Below, piece after piece: positions 9,934 through 18,301 of a stretch of DNA of 64,000 nt (within the stretch, counting starts at the first letter, position 1; each line of letters begins with the position of its first letter). The stretch lies in the NCBI RefSeq assembly GCF_000230895.2, contig NC_016604.1, positions 372,001 to 436,000 of the forward strand, read 5' to 3'. The notes under the pieces are model-generated. The model had not been told where the DNA came from. It saw nothing but the letters and a program-made list of their open reading frames with translations, and made no database searches. The stretch is from Mycolicibacterium rhodesiae NBB3. Its GTDB lineage: Bacteria; Actinomycetota; Actinomycetes; Mycobacteriales; Mycobacteriaceae. The translations under genes were made by a program, and so were the position numbers.

Positions 9934-10415
9934 CGGTCGAGATCCGCTTGGCCCGGCCTGGCGACGAACCCGAACTGACCGCGATGGTCTACGAACTCGC
10001 GGAGTTCGAGCATTCCGCCGACCAGTGCACGCTCACTGAGGCGCGGCTCACCGCCGCGTTGTTCGGGGATGTCCCGACCGCGTGGGCCCACATCGCGGAG
10101 GTCGACGGCAAGGCCGCTGCATGCGCGATCTGGTACCGAACCTTCTCCACCTGGGAGGGCGTCGCCGGCGTCTACCTGGAGGACCTGTTCGTGCGGCCCG
10201 ACTTTCGCAGACTGGGATTGGCCCGGAAGCTGCTGGCCGCACTCGCCCGAGAGTGCATCGACGCCGAGGGCGCGCGGCTGGAGTGGGCCGTGCTGGACTG
10301 GAACGTCAACGCGATCGCGCTGTATGACGCGGTCGGCGGCAAGCAGCAGACCGAGTGGATCACCTACCGGGTGTCGGGTCCGGAGTTGTCGGCGCTCGCG
10401 TCCGGCGAATCCTGA
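9930..10415 (+). CDS. GNAT-family N-acetyltransferase (Rv3216 homologue)
   Basis: 161 residues with a GNAT fold. VEIRLARPGDEPELTAM forms the first strand-helix, and the acetyl-CoA binding motif A is LEDLFVRPDFRRLGLARKLL, followed by RLEWAVLDWNVNAIALYDAVGG. The EWAVLDWN..A..LY pattern is shared with diamine-acetyltransferase-like GNATs, so a small amine substrate is plausible but unproven. Its ATG overlaps the entC stop (ATGA), making gpm2-entC-this gene one coupled operon. Its 3' end overlaps the convergent membrane-protein gene by 52 bases. Confidence 0.9.
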   Translation: MTVEIRLARPGDEPELTAMVYELAEFEHSADQCTLTEARLTAALFGDVPTAWAHIAEVDGKAAACAIWYRTFSTWEGVAGVYLEDLFVRPDFRRLGLARKLLAALARECIDAEGARLEWAVLDWNVNAIALYDAVGGKQQTEWITYRVSGPELSALASGES

Positions 10416-10798
10416 CCCGTCGCCCACTGCAGCGCCGACGGGCTGAACAGCAGGGCCAGGACGGCCGACACCACCAGCGCAAGCGCCACACCGGGCACCC
10501 ACTGGCCCGATCCGACACCGACGTACCAGGCGACGCCAAGCAGGATCAGCTGAGCGAATACGGCCAGGCCGCGGCCCCACTGTCGCCCGGTCCACAGCGC
10601 CCATCCTGCGGCGAGGACGGCCGAGCCCATGACCACGAACCATCCCGCGGTGCCGAAGAGGTTCATTCCGGGCTCGCGGGTCCCGAGCAGCCCGCTCACG
10701 ACATACCAGACCGCCGCCACGACGCCCGCAGCACCTTCCAGCGACACCACGATGGCTGCCTGACGCACCGCGGCCGGCGAGGGAACGGTCACGACCAC
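10364..10798 (-). CDS. Four-helix integral membrane protein (Rv3217c homologue)
   Basis: 144 residues with four predicted membrane helices (around AAIVVSLEGAAGVVAAVWYVV, GTAGWFVVMGSAVLAAGWALW, LAVFAQLILLGVAWYVGV and VPGVALALVVSAVLALLF) and a short hydrophilic C-terminus. It carries no catalytic motif and function is unknown; position matches Rv3217c. It is convergent with the GNAT gene (52-base overlap) and divergent from the diacylglycerol-kinase-like gene, whose start is 42 bp away. Confidence 0.8.
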   Translation of the reverse strand: MVVTVPSPAAVRQAAIVVSLEGAAGVVAAVWYVVSGLLGTREPGMNLFGTAGWFVVMGSAVLAAGWALWTGRQWGRGLAVFAQLILLGVAWYVGVGSGQWVPGVALALVVSAVLALLFSPSALQWATGQDSPDASADNSGPDTR

Positions 10799-10839
10799 GA
10801 GAGTAGAGGTTGGGTTTGCGCCAGATAGGGTCGTCCTCT

Positions 10840-11793
10840 GTGCGCGCCGTGCTGATCGTGAACCCCAATGCGACGTCGACGACCCCGGCGACTCGCGATC
10901 TGCTCGCCCACGCGCTCGAGAGTCGGGTCAAGCTCACCGTCGTACACACCGACCACCGGGGTCACGCCGTCGAGATCGGACGCGACGCGGCCGCAGGCGA
11001 CGTGGACGTGCTGATCGTGCACGGCGGCGACGGCACGGTGAACGAGGTGGTCAACGGAATCCTCGAGGTCGGCGGGCCGGGTGTGGCCAAGCCTGCGGTC
11101 GGCGTCGTGCCCGGCGGCTCGGCCAACGTCTTCGCCAGGGCGCTGGGGATCAGCCCGGATCCGATCGAGGCAACCAACCAACTCGTCGACCTGCTCTCCG
11201 CGTACCGGCGGCGCAAGACCTGGCGGCGTATCGGACTGATGGACTGCGGCGAACGCTGGGCCGTGTTCACCGCGGGGATGGGTGTCGACGGCGACGTCGT
11301 CGCCGCGGTCGAGGCTCAGCGCGCCAAGGGGCGCAAGGTCACCGCATCGCGCTATATACGCGTGGCCATCCGCGAGATGCTGGCCAGCGCGCGCAAGGAC
11401 CCTCTGTTGACGCTGCACATGCCCGACCGCGAACCCATCGAGGGCGTGCACTTCGCATTCGTGTCGAACTCCAGCCCCTGGACCTATGCCAATACGAGGC
11501 CGGTGTGGACCAATCCGACGACCACTTTCGAGACGGGCCTGGGCGTCTTCGCCATCACCAGCATGAACGTGTGGGCCAATCTCGGGCTGGTACGCAAGAT
11601 GCTGGCGCGACGGCCGAGAATCGATGCGCGACACCTGATCCGCGACGACGATCTTTCGCAGCTGACGGTGACGAGCAGCACACCTGTCGCCTGTCAGATC
11701 GATGGGGATTACCTCGGCCTGCGGGAAACGATGACGTTCACAGCGGTTCGGGATGCCCTCGCTGTGGTCGCACCGCCGGCAAATAAGCTTTGA
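10840..11793 (+). CDS. Diacylglycerol/sphingosine kinase-like lipid kinase (Rv3218 homologue)
   Basis: 317 residues with the DAGK catalytic domain at the N-terminus: VNPNATSTT, the nucleotide-binding VHGGDGTVNEVVNG, and the glycine-rich GVVPGGSANVFARALG. A lipid-kinase accessory domain follows, with AGMGVDGDVVAAVE and a C-terminal CQIDGDYLG typical of YegS/DgkB-type enzymes. It likely phosphorylates a lipid alcohol at the inner membrane face; the substrate is not predictable. GTG at 10840 gives a length near the 321 residues of Rv3218; an AGGG element lies about 10 bases upstream. Confidence 0.88.
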   Translation: MRAVLIVNPNATSTTPATRDLLAHALESRVKLTVVHTDHRGHAVEIGRDAAAGDVDVLIVHGGDGTVNEVVNGILEVGGPGVAKPAVGVVPGGSANVFARALGISPDPIEATNQLVDLLSAYRRRKTWRRIGLMDCGERWAVFTAGMGVDGDVVAAVEAQRAKGRKVTASRYIRVAIREMLASARKDPLLTLHMPDREPIEGVHFAFVSNSSPWTYANTRPVWTNPTTTFETGLGVFAITSMNVWANLGLVRKMLARRPRIDARHLIRDDDLSQLTVTSSTPVACQIDGDYLGLRETMTFTAVRDALAVVAPPANKL

Positions 11794-11884
11794 GCTGCGC
11801 AAACGATACTCGATCAACCAATTGAGGGCGCAGGTTGATTGAGTGTAGTACAAACGGGTAGAGGGATTGGTAATTGCCCCCGCT

Positions 11885-11900
11885 AGTGAGGTTGCCCACT
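11885..11900 (+). promoter_or_regulatory. Putative CRP-family binding site upstream of whiB1
   Basis: AGTGAGGTTGCCCACT resembles the mycobacterial CRP half-site pair (TGTGA-N6-TCACA type) and sits where M. tuberculosis whiB1 carries its cAMP-CRP (Rv3676) site. It is centred about 158 bases before the whiB1 ATG, so an activating position near -58 would put the transcription start near 11951. This assignment combines the visible sequence with knowledge of the tuberculosis promoter. Confidence 0.5.
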
Positions 11901-12050
11901 TGTTAACTCATCAGTATTGACATCTGTTCAGCCTGTGAAAAACTCGGATGCAACAGTGCAGAAACATTTCATGCGCACGCGTTAACAGCCGAAGAAACGT
12001 CAGTGCGCTGTGCTGCGCACACGTTACATATTGACAAGGAGTTTGATCTT

Positions 12051-12305
12051 ATGGATTGGCGCCACAAGGCGGTCTGTCGCGACGAGGATCCGGAGCTGTT
12101 CTTCCCGGTGGGAAACAGCGGACCGGCGCTCGCTCAGATCGCTGACGCGAAGCTTGTCTGCAACCGCTGTCCGGTGACCACGGAGTGCCTCACCTGGGCT
12201 TTGGAGTCAGGACAGGACGCCGGCGTGTGGGGCGGAATGAGCGAGGACGAGCGGCGTGCCCTCAAGCGGCGCAACGCGCGGACCAAGGCCCGCAGCGGCG
12301 TCTAG
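12051..12305 (+). CDS. whiB1: WhiB1 iron-sulfur transcription regulator
   Basis: 84 residues, identical in length to M. tuberculosis WhiB1. The four cluster cysteines are C9, C37, C40 and C46 (CNRCPVTTEC), followed by the GVWGGMSEDERR turn and a basic DNA-contacting tail KRRNARTKARSG. WhiB1 carries a nitric-oxide sensitive [4Fe-4S] cluster, binds the primary sigma factor and is essential in mycobacteria. The start follows AAGGAG at 12037-12042. A 257-base upstream region with a likely CRP site and a strong hairpin terminator after the gene indicate a single-gene transcript. Confidence 0.97.
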   Translation: MDWRHKAVCRDEDPELFFPVGNSGPALAQIADAKLVCNRCPVTTECLTWALESGQDAGVWGGMSEDERRALKRRNARTKARSGV

Positions 12306-12324
12306 ACACCACGTCTACCGATTT

Positions 12325-12357
12325 ACGGCCCCGACGAAAGTCGGGGCCGTATTTCTT
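12325..12357 (+). terminator. Intrinsic terminator of whiB1
   Basis: A perfect 11-bp GC-rich stem, ACGGCCCCGAC / GTCGGGGCCGT, with a GAAA tetraloop, followed by the T-rich ATTTCTTT. It starts 20 bases after the whiB1 stop. Confidence 0.9.
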
Positions 12358-12420
12358 TGCATTCGAAATTCCCGTTAATGACGTCAGTGGATGCCTTTTT
12401 GCATAAGGCGACAGAAGTTA

Positions 12421-13917
12421 CTACTGCGCGAGCCGGGTACGCCGCCCGATCGGGACCCGCAGCACGACGTCCGTGCCGCCGGTGGCCACCTCGTGCATAC
12501 CCAGTGAGCCGTCCAGTTCCGCCGATACCAGCGTGCGCACGATCTGCAGACCGAGCCGATCGGACTTCTCCAGGCTGAAGCCTTCGGGCAGGCCACGGCC
12601 GTCGTCATGCACGACCACGTCCAGCCAGCGCGCCGAGCGCTCGGCGCGGATCGTCACACACCCCTGCTGAGCGGATCTGTCGAAGGCGTGCTCGATGGCG
12701 TTCTGTACCAGTTCGGTGATCACCATGATCAGCGCCGTGGCCCGGTCCGCGTCGAGCACGCCCAGTTCGCCGACGCGGTTGATGCGGATCGGACTGTCCG
12801 AATCAACCGGAGCCGCAACGTCATTCATGATCGGAATGATTCGGTCGACGACCTCGTCGAGGTTGACCTCCTCGTCGACCGACATCGACAGCGCGTCGTG
12901 CACCAAGGCGATCGACGACACGCGTCGCACCGATTCGATCAGCGCTTCGCGGCCCTCTGCGTTGTTCGTCCGCCGCGCCTGCAGGCGCAGCAGCGCCGCG
13001 ACCGTCTGCAGGTTGTTCTTCACGCGGTGGTGGATCTCGCGAATCGTCGCATCCTTGGAAAGCAACGCGCGGTCGCGGCGCTTCACCTCGGTCACGTCAC
13101 GGATCAGCACTCCGGCACCGACGGCCTCGCCGTGCACCACGAGGGGAAGCGTGCGCAGCAGTACCGCCGCCCCACCCGCATCGACCTCCATGCGCATGCT
13201 CGAACCACCGGCAAGCGAGTCGCGGACGTGGTCGGCCAGCTCCTGGGCCTCGAACGGATCCGAGATCAGCGGCCGCGTGATTGCGACCAGGTTGTGGCCT
13301 TCCAGCTCGGCGGCCAGGCCCATCCGGTGATATGCGGAGATCGCGTTCGGGCTGGCGAACGTGACAATGCCGGTTCCGTTGAGACGGATGAAACCATCGC
13401 CGACGCGTGGGCTCGACCGTGACAACGCGGCGTCCCCGACGTTCGGGAAGGTGCCTTCGGAGAGCATGAGCAGCAGGTCGCCTGCGCAGTCGAGGTAGGC
13501 GCTCTCCAGCGGGCTCGCGTTGCGGCCGACCAGCGCGGTCTGATGTGTCAGGACCGCGACGACTTTGTTGTTGTAGCGCACAGGAACAGCCTCCACATTG
13601 AGACCGAATGAATCCTGTTGTCCCGCAGGGCTTTGCCTGCCGATGGCACCGGTGTTGAACGCATCGGTGACCACCGGCATCTGGTGGGCCTGGTTCAGGG
13701 TGCCGACGGCGTCGGCGAGGAGCACCGTCGCCGCGGTGTTGGGCCGCACCTGCGCCACACAGACCAGCGCACCGTCGTCTCGCCGCACCCACATGAGGAA
13801 GTCGGCGAAGGACAGATCAGCCAGCATCTGCCATTCGCCGACCACCGCGTGCAGGTGGTCGACCGCGTTGCCGGGCAGGACGGTGTGTTCGGCGAGCAGG
13901 TCACCGAGGGTGGACAT
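12421..13917 (-). CDS. pdtaS: PdtaS sensor histidine kinase
   Basis: A 498-residue soluble kinase: GAF-like sensory domain (about 20-150), PAS domain (about 175-275), then a HisKA_2-type dimerisation helix with EIHHRVKNNLQ (phospho-acceptor His at about 297) and an HATPase domain (ELVQNAIEHAF, DDGRGLPEGF, LGLQIVRTLV). It has no membrane segment. It corresponds to Rv3220c, which phosphorylates the unlinked RNA-binding antiterminator PdtaR and has been reported to sense NO, copper and cyclic di-GMP. It lies 32 bases after the biotinyl-protein gene in the same direction, as in M. tuberculosis. Confidence 0.95.
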   Translation of the reverse strand: MSTLGDLLAEHTVLPGNAVDHLHAVVGEWQMLADLSFADFLMWVRRDDGALVCVAQVRPNTAATVLLADAVGTLNQAHQMPVVTDAFNTGAIGRQSPAGQQDSFGLNVEAVPVRYNNKVVAVLTHQTALVGRNASPLESAYLDCAGDLLLMLSEGTFPNVGDAALSRSSPRVGDGFIRLNGTGIVTFASPNAISAYHRMGLAAELEGHNLVAITRPLISDPFEAQELADHVRDSLAGGSSMRMEVDAGGAAVLLRTLPLVVHGEAVGAGVLIRDVTEVKRRDRALLSKDATIREIHHRVKNNLQTVAALLRLQARRTNNAEGREALIESVRRVSSIALVHDALSMSVDEEVNLDEVVDRIIPIMNDVAAPVDSDSPIRINRVGELGVLDADRATALIMVITELVQNAIEHAFDRSAQQGCVTIRAERSARWLDVVVHDDGRGLPEGFSLEKSDRLGLQIVRTLVSAELDGSLGMHEVATGGTDVVLRVPIGRRTRLAQ

Positions 13918-13949
13918 CGGGCCTCACTGTCGCCGGTGCCGGACTCGCG

Positions 13950-14165
13950 TCAGCTGATCACCGCGATGAGGTCCCCGGCCTGAATAACGTCACCGACGGA
14001 CACGCTCACCTTGCTGACGGTGCCCGCCACCTCGGCAAGCACCGGAATTTCCATCTTCATGGACTCCAGCAGCACCAGGGTGTCGCCCTCACCGATCTGA
14101 TCGCCCTCGTTAACCACGACCTCGAGCACACTGGCCACGATCTCGGCGCGAACATCCTCGGCCAT
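13950..14165 (-). CDS. Biotin/lipoyl attachment domain protein (TB7.3, Rv3221c homologue)
   Basis: A 71-residue stand-alone biotin carboxyl-carrier-like domain with the biotinylation tetrapeptide in ESMKMEIP (the lysine carries biotin) and the symmetrical GTVSKVSVSVGDVIQAGD turn. The same length as TB7.3. It may serve as a carrier for an acyl-CoA carboxylase encoded elsewhere; no carboxylase gene is adjacent. ATG at 14165 is chosen because GAAAGGG lies 5-6 bases upstream; GTG two codons earlier overlaps that site. Upstream of pdtaS and probably co-transcribed. Confidence 0.92.
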   Translation of the reverse strand: MAEDVRAEIVASVLEVVVNEGDQIGEGDTLVLLESMKMEIPVLAEVAGTVSKVSVSVGDVIQAGDLIAVIS

Positions 14166-14311
14166 CTTCACCCTTTCGGAGACCTATGTCGTCGCTCATA
14201 TCGAACCACACCACACGCCCGGCGGGCCCGCCGCCAGGCCATGAGAGAATAGCTACGAGCGCCCGCCTGATGCGGGCCCACAATCCCCTGAGAATCGAGT
14301 GGAGGACGACC

Positions 14312-14404
14312 ATGGCCAAGCGTGGCCGCAAGAAGCGTGACCGTAAGCATTCCAAGGCCAACCACGGCAAGCGGCCCAACGCCGGCTCGAAAGCCGTCAA
14401 GTAA
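14312..14404 (+). CDS. Large ribosomal subunit small basic protein bL37
   Basis: A 30-residue, extremely basic peptide beginning MAKRGRKKRDRKHSK and containing NHGKRPNA. This matches bL37, the mycobacterial 50S peptide first seen in cryo-EM ribosome structures. The M. smegmatis protein is, as I recall, about 24 residues, so this copy has a few extra C-terminal residues (GSKAVK). A strong GGAGG site lies at 14301-14305, 7 bases before ATG, and the upstream region contains a GCCCGC/GCGGGC hairpin. It is divergent from the biotinyl-protein gene. A longer frame starting at 14186 has no ribosome site. Confidence 0.85.
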   Translation: MAKRGRKKRDRKHSKANHGKRPNAGSKAVK

Positions 14405-14407
14405 CCC

Positions 14408-14713
14408 CTAGCCGCGCCGGATGATGGTGGTGCGGCTGATCTCGAGGCGCAGGCGCTCACGCAGGCTGTCGGGCGCCTTGTCGCCCCCGCATTTGCGCGC
14501 GATGAGCGTCTTGACGCGCTCCTCGACGCCGTAGTGGCGCAGGCAGGTGGGGCAGTCTTCGAGGTGCTGGCGCAGCTTGTCGCGGGTTTCGGCGGTGCAT
14601 TCGCCGTCGAGCAGCGTCCACACCTCCGCGATCACGGCAGCGCATTCGGGGTGCTCGGGGTCGACCGGGCCGACCGGCGGCTGCCAGCGCTCGTCATCGG
14701 GAGTCGAGGTCAT
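14408..14713 (-). CDS. rshA: Zinc anti-sigma factor RshA
   Basis: 101 residues, the same length as M. tuberculosis RshA (Rv3221A). The ZAS motif H50-x3-C54-x2-C57 ([10 protein letters not shown]) plus C24 and C39 form the redox switch. When oxidised or phosphorylated, RshA releases SigH. Its start ATG overlaps the sigH stop in an ATGA, giving near-equimolar coupled translation of sigma and anti-sigma. It ends 3 bases from the convergent bL37 stop. Confidence 0.95.
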   Translation of the reverse strand: MTSTPDDERWQPPVGPVDPEHPECAAVIAEVWTLLDGECTAETRDKLRQHLEDCPTCLRHYGVEERVKTLIARKCGGDKAPDSLRERLRLEISRTTIIRRG

Positions 14714-15363
14714 GACGAAACCTCCTCGGGTGCGCCGACGTCCCGCTGGCCTCGGACGAATCCGCGGTCGCGGGCCACGTCCGCGAGCAGCTCACGAAGC
14801 TGACGCCTGCCCCGGTGCAGCCGGGACATGACGGTGCCAATCGGGGTATCCATGATCTCGGCGATCTCCTTGTACGGGAAGCCTTCTACATCGGCGTAGT
14901 ACACGGCCATCCGGAACTCCTCCGGCAGCGCCTGCAGTGCCTCTTTGATCTCGCTGTCCGGCAGCGCCTCCAGGGCCTCGACCTCCGCTGAGCGCAACCC
15001 GGTCGACGAGTGCTCGGCGTTGGCCGCGAGCTGCCAGTCGGTGATCTCGTCGGTCGGATACTCCGCGGGCTGGCGCTGCTTCTTGCGGTAGCTGTTGATG
15101 TAGGTGTTGGTCAGGATCCGGTACAGCCATGCCTTGAGGTTGGTGCCCTCACGGAACGAGCGGAAGCCCGCGTAGGCCTTCACCATGGTTTCCTGCAGCA
15201 GGTCCTCGGCGTCGGCCGGGTTGCGCGTCATGCGCAGCGCACCGCCGTAGAGCTGGTCGAGCAGCGGAATAGCGTCGCGCTCGAACCGCGCGGTCAGCTC
15301 GGCGTCTGTCTCGTCCGATCTGGCGGGTGCCGAATCAGGAGTCGACCCGTCGATGTCGGTCAT
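14710..15363 (-). CDS. sigH: Extracytoplasmic-function sigma factor SigH
   Basis: 217 residues from ATG 15363. Region 2 contains [20 protein letters not shown] and [20 protein letters not shown]; region 4 contains [26 protein letters not shown] and [14 protein letters not shown]. SigH directs the heat and thiol-oxidative stress response (thioredoxins, sigE, sigB, chaperones). The frame stays open upstream, and a GTG at 15447 with a better ribosome site could give a form with 28 extra residues. The gene is followed by rshA with overlapping stop/start, and a SigH-type promoter lies at 15530-15556. Confidence 0.96.
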   Translation of the reverse strand: MTDIDGSTPDSAPARSDETDAELTARFERDAIPLLDQLYGGALRMTRNPADAEDLLQETMVKAYAGFRSFREGTNLKAWLYRILTNTYINSYRKKQRQPAEYPTDEITDWQLAANAEHSSTGLRSAEVEALEALPDSEIKEALQALPEEFRMAVYYADVEGFPYKEIAEIMDTPIGTVMSRLHRGRRQLRELLADVARDRGFVRGQRDVGAPEEVSS

Positions 15364-15529
15364 TACGGGAACCACCGTCCCTTCTGTTGCGGCGCCACCC
15401 AGTAAGCCCGGTAAGTCCACCGGGCGCTCCATGGCCAGTGTTGGCACCTTGCACCCTTTCTTCGATCGTAGAGGTTGAGACCGACTTCGTATCCTTCTGC
15501 CGCTGTCAGTAGCGGCGACTGCCGTCAAC

Positions 15530-15556
15530 AACAGCGCGGTGGGGTGGGCTTGTTCC
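15530..15556 (-). promoter_or_regulatory. SigH-dependent autoregulatory promoter of sigH-rshA
   Basis: On the minus strand GGAACA (15556-15551) is followed after exactly 18 bases by GTT (15532-15530). This fits the mycobacterial SigH consensus GGAAYA-N16-20-GTT. Transcription would start near 15520-15525 and run through both possible sigH starts. The element lies within 20-45 bp of the divergent ybaK start, so the two promoters face each other closely. Confidence 0.8.
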
Positions 15557-15574
15557 CGGCACTAGGCTGACCCA

Positions 15575-16057
15575 GTGGCAGCGGCAACCCCGGCGATCGC
15601 GGCTCTGGTGGCCGCTGACGCCCCCCATGAGGTGCTGCAATACCATCACGACCCCCGAAACGTCGCCTTCGGCGATGAGGCCGCCGAGGCGCTGGCCCGC
15701 GCTGGCGTTGACGCCGAGCAGGTGTTCAAGACCCTGGTGCTGGCTCTGCCCAACGGCCTCGGCGTCGCGGTGCTCCCAGTGCCGGCCAAGCTTTCGCTCA
15801 AGGCCGCGGCCGCCGCCCTCGGCGTGCCGAAGGCCACGATGGCCGAGCGCGCCGCAGCCGAACGCTCCAGCGGCTACGTGATCGGGGGCATCTCGCCGTT
15901 CGGTCAGCGCAGGCCGTTGCCCACGGTCGTCGACGAGTCCGCGCTGCGCTGGGACCGCGTGCTCTGCAGCGCGGGCAAACGAGGCTGGGACGTCGCGGTC
16001 CATCCGCGGGACCTGATCGCACTGACCAACGCGGTCACCGCCGACCTCCGCGCCTGA
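15575..16057 (+). CDS. ybaK: Cys-tRNA(Pro)/Cys-tRNA(Cys) deacylase, YbaK family
   Basis: 160 residues with the YbaK/ProX fold. The conserved catalytic lysine segment is VFKTLVLALP at residues 51-60, followed by PVPAKLSLKAAAAALG, YVIGGISPFGQ and a C-terminal CSAGKRGWDVAVHPRDL. The enzyme hydrolyses cysteine mischarged on tRNA(Pro). In M. tuberculosis the matching locus is broken into two small frames (Rv3224A/B), whereas here it is intact. GTG at 15575 starts the protein. It is divergent from sigH. Confidence 0.92.
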   Translation: MAAATPAIAALVAADAPHEVLQYHHDPRNVAFGDEAAEALARAGVDAEQVFKTLVLALPNGLGVAVLPVPAKLSLKAAAAALGVPKATMAERAAAERSSGYVIGGISPFGQRRPLPTVVDESALRWDRVLCSAGKRGWDVAVHPRDLIALTNAVTADLRA

Positions 16058-16174
16058 ACTTCCCGCGCCGAAATCAGGTTCCGGTACGTTTTCGACGCCA
16101 CTTGTGTGTGCTAAGTCGGATCTCGGCGGGGAATCGGCGGCGGGCATGTGGGGCGCGAGTCCTAGGGTGAGGGC

Positions 16175-17023
16175 ATGTCGCTTTCAGGGAAGACCATGTT
16201 CATCTCCGGCGCCAGTCGCGGTATCGGGCTGGCGATCGCCAAACGCGCGGCCGCCGACGGCGCGAACATCGCGCTCATCGCCAAGACGGCGGAGCCGCAC
16301 CCCAAACTCGAGGGCACCGTCTACACCGCGGCCAAGGAACTCGAGGAAGCCGGCGGGCAGGCCTTGCCGATCGTCGGCGACATTCGCGACGGTGACTCGG
16401 TCGCCTCGGCGGTGGCGCAGGCCGTCGACCAGTTCGGCGCCATCGACATCTGCGTGAACAACGCCTCGGCGATCAACCTGGGCTCGGTGACCGAGGTCCC
16501 GCTCAAACGATTCGACCTGATGAACGGAATCCAGGTGCGCGGCACCTACGCGGTGTCCCAGGCGTGCATCCCGCACATGGTGGGCCGCGACAATCCGCAC
16601 ATCCTGACGTTGTCGCCACCGATCCGGCTGGAACCAGAATGGCTCAAGCCCACCGCGTACATGATGGCGAAGTACGGAATGTCGTTGTGCGCCTTGGCAT
16701 TAGCCGAGGAACTGCGCGACGAGGGCATCGCCTCGAACACGCTGTGGCCGCGCACGCTGGTGGCCACCGCCGCGGTGCAGAACCTGCTCGGCGGAGACGA
16801 GGCGATGGGCCGAGCGCGCAAGCCCGCGGTCTACGCCGACGCCGCCTACGCGATCCTCAACAAGCCCTCACGCGAATACACCGGCCAGTCATTGCTGTGC
16901 GAGGACGTCCTGCTGGAGTCCGGCGTCACCGACCTGTCGGTGTACGACTGCGTCCCGGGCGCCGAGCTCGGCGTCGACCTGTGGGTCGACAGTCCGAATC
17001 CACCCGGATACACCGGCCCCTGA
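16175..17023 (+). CDS. Short-chain dehydrogenase/reductase (Rv3224 homologue)
   Basis: 282 residues of the classical SDR family. The NAD(P)-binding motif is SGASRGIGLAIAK near residue 11, followed by VNNASAINLGS. The catalytic Tyr-Lys are in TAYMMAKYGMS. The serine position sits in ILTLSPPIRLE, as in the HSDL2-like SDR branch. The C-terminus carries an extra segment (VPGAELGVDLWVDSPNPPGY). Substrate unknown. The start follows TAGGGTGAGGGC. Confidence 0.9.
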   Translation: MSLSGKTMFISGASRGIGLAIAKRAAADGANIALIAKTAEPHPKLEGTVYTAAKELEEAGGQALPIVGDIRDGDSVASAVAQAVDQFGAIDICVNNASAINLGSVTEVPLKRFDLMNGIQVRGTYAVSQACIPHMVGRDNPHILTLSPPIRLEPEWLKPTAYMMAKYGMSLCALALAEELRDEGIASNTLWPRTLVATAAVQNLLGGDEAMGRARKPAVYADAAYAILNKPSREYTGQSLLCEDVLLESGVTDLSVYDCVPGAELGVDLWVDSPNPPGYTGP

Positions 17024-17068
17024 CTCTTCGCGCGAGCGCTCATCGCCGGCCCCTACATCGCCGGCCCC

Positions 17069-18244
17069 TCAGCCGAATTCGATCATCCCGCGAATGTTTC
17101 GGCCTTCGCGCATGTCGGTGATGGCGTCGTTGATCGAATCGAGGCGATAACGCTTCGTGACGAGCTCGTCGAGTTTGAGGTTGCCGCTGCGGTACAGCGA
17201 CAGCAGCATCGGCATGCTCGCACGGGGATTCATCCCGCCGTACAGCAGACCCTTGAGATTCTTGCAGCCCTGGATCATGTCGACGAGCAACATCGGAACC
17301 AGGTTCAGGTCCAGCTTCGGGATCGCCGTCATCAAACAGGTGCCCCCCTTGCGCGTCAGCATCAGCGCGGGGGCCAGCAGTTCGGCGTAGAGCACGCTCG
17401 GCGTCAACACCACCCGGTCCGCCATCACCCCGTTGGTGATCTCCTTCACCAACGGGAAGGCCTCCTCCATCGACGGACTGGTGTCCGTTGCCCCGAAGAA
17501 CTTCGCGGTATCCCGTTTGAAGTCAACGGGATCCACGGCGACGACGGCGTTGGCACCCGCGGCGCGGGCGCCCTGGACAGCGTTGATCCCCACCCCGCCG
17601 GTACCAACGACCACCACAGTGTCGCCGACCTGGGTTCCCACCCCGACCGTCGCCGAGCCCCAGCCCGTCGTCACGCCACAGGACACGAGGGATGCGGCCT
17701 CGAACGGAATCGAGTCGTCGACCTTGATGATCGACTCCTCGGCGACGACCATGTACTCCGAGAAAGTGCCGAGCTGCGTCATCGCGGTCAGCGCCTCGCC
17801 GCCGAGGTGACGCCGGCTGGTCCCGTCGGTGGTCATCTCTTTCGCGAACATCATCGCGCCGGCGTCACACAGGTACGTCATCCCGGACACGCACCACCGA
17901 CAGCGACCGCATGCGGGAATGAACGATGTCGCGACGCGGTCTCCTGGCGCTACCGACCGCACTCCCGGGCCGACCTCGGCGACGATGCCGGCGCCTTCGT
18001 GGCCGCCGACCATCGGGAAGTACTCCGGCGCCGACCCGCCGGTGGCTTCCACCATCGCGGTGAGCTCGGGCGACATGACGCCGTCGCCGGTGGCGTAGTG
18101 GTCGTCGGAGTGGCAGATGCCGGCCACCGCCATCTTCACCAGCACTTCCCCCGCACGAGGTGGATCGAGGTATATCTCCTCGATCTCCCACTCCCTGCCG
18201 ACTCCCCGCAGCACCGCCGCCTGACACTTCGTCCCGCTCGTCAT
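17069..18244 (-). CDS. Zinc-dependent alcohol dehydrogenase (NDMA-dependent/MDR type)
   Basis: 391 residues of the medium-chain dehydrogenase family. Catalytic zinc ligands lie in GICHSDDH and GGHEGAG. The structural-zinc cysteines are CGRCRWCVSGMTYLC. A Rossmann motif VVVVGTGGVGINAVQGA follows. The cysteine block and length resemble the NDMA-dependent, mycofactocin-associated alcohol dehydrogenases of mycobacteria, a subgroup call based on family knowledge rather than a visible cofactor motif. It is the last gene of a four-gene operon (tetR, enoyl-CoA hydratase, DUF2071) absent from the tuberculosis locus. Confidence 0.88.
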   Translation of the reverse strand: MTSGTKCQAAVLRGVGREWEIEEIYLDPPRAGEVLVKMAVAGICHSDDHYATGDGVMSPELTAMVEATGGSAPEYFPMVGGHEGAGIVAEVGPGVRSVAPGDRVATSFIPACGRCRWCVSGMTYLCDAGAMMFAKEMTTDGTSRRHLGGEALTAMTQLGTFSEYMVVAEESIIKVDDSIPFEAASLVSCGVTTGWGSATVGVGTQVGDTVVVVGTGGVGINAVQGARAAGANAVVAVDPVDFKRDTAKFFGATDTSPSMEEAFPLVKEITNGVMADRVVLTPSVLYAELLAPALMLTRKGGTCLMTAIPKLDLNLVPMLLVDMIQGCKNLKGLLYGGMNPRASMPMLLSLYRSGNLKLDELVTKRYRLDSINDAITDMREGRNIRGMIEFG

Positions 18245-18301
18245 GGATGAAGCGTCACACTCCGACTCGAGCTTCGGGGCGGATACGACAACTTGTTCGC
18301 G

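Noticed and set aside
11813..11839. ATCAACC / GGTTGAT inverted repeat after the lipid kinase gene as a terminator
   Set aside because: Only 7 bp, AT-rich, 13-base loop and no T tract; too weak to call.
10789..11853. A long antisense frame over the lipid kinase gene
   Set aside because: Arg/His-rich shadow; the sense frame has all lipid-kinase motifs.
11917..11945. TTGACA at 11917 as the whiB1 -35 box
   Set aside because: No acceptable -10 hexamer lies 16-19 bases downstream (AAACTC, ACTCGG), so it is not assigned.
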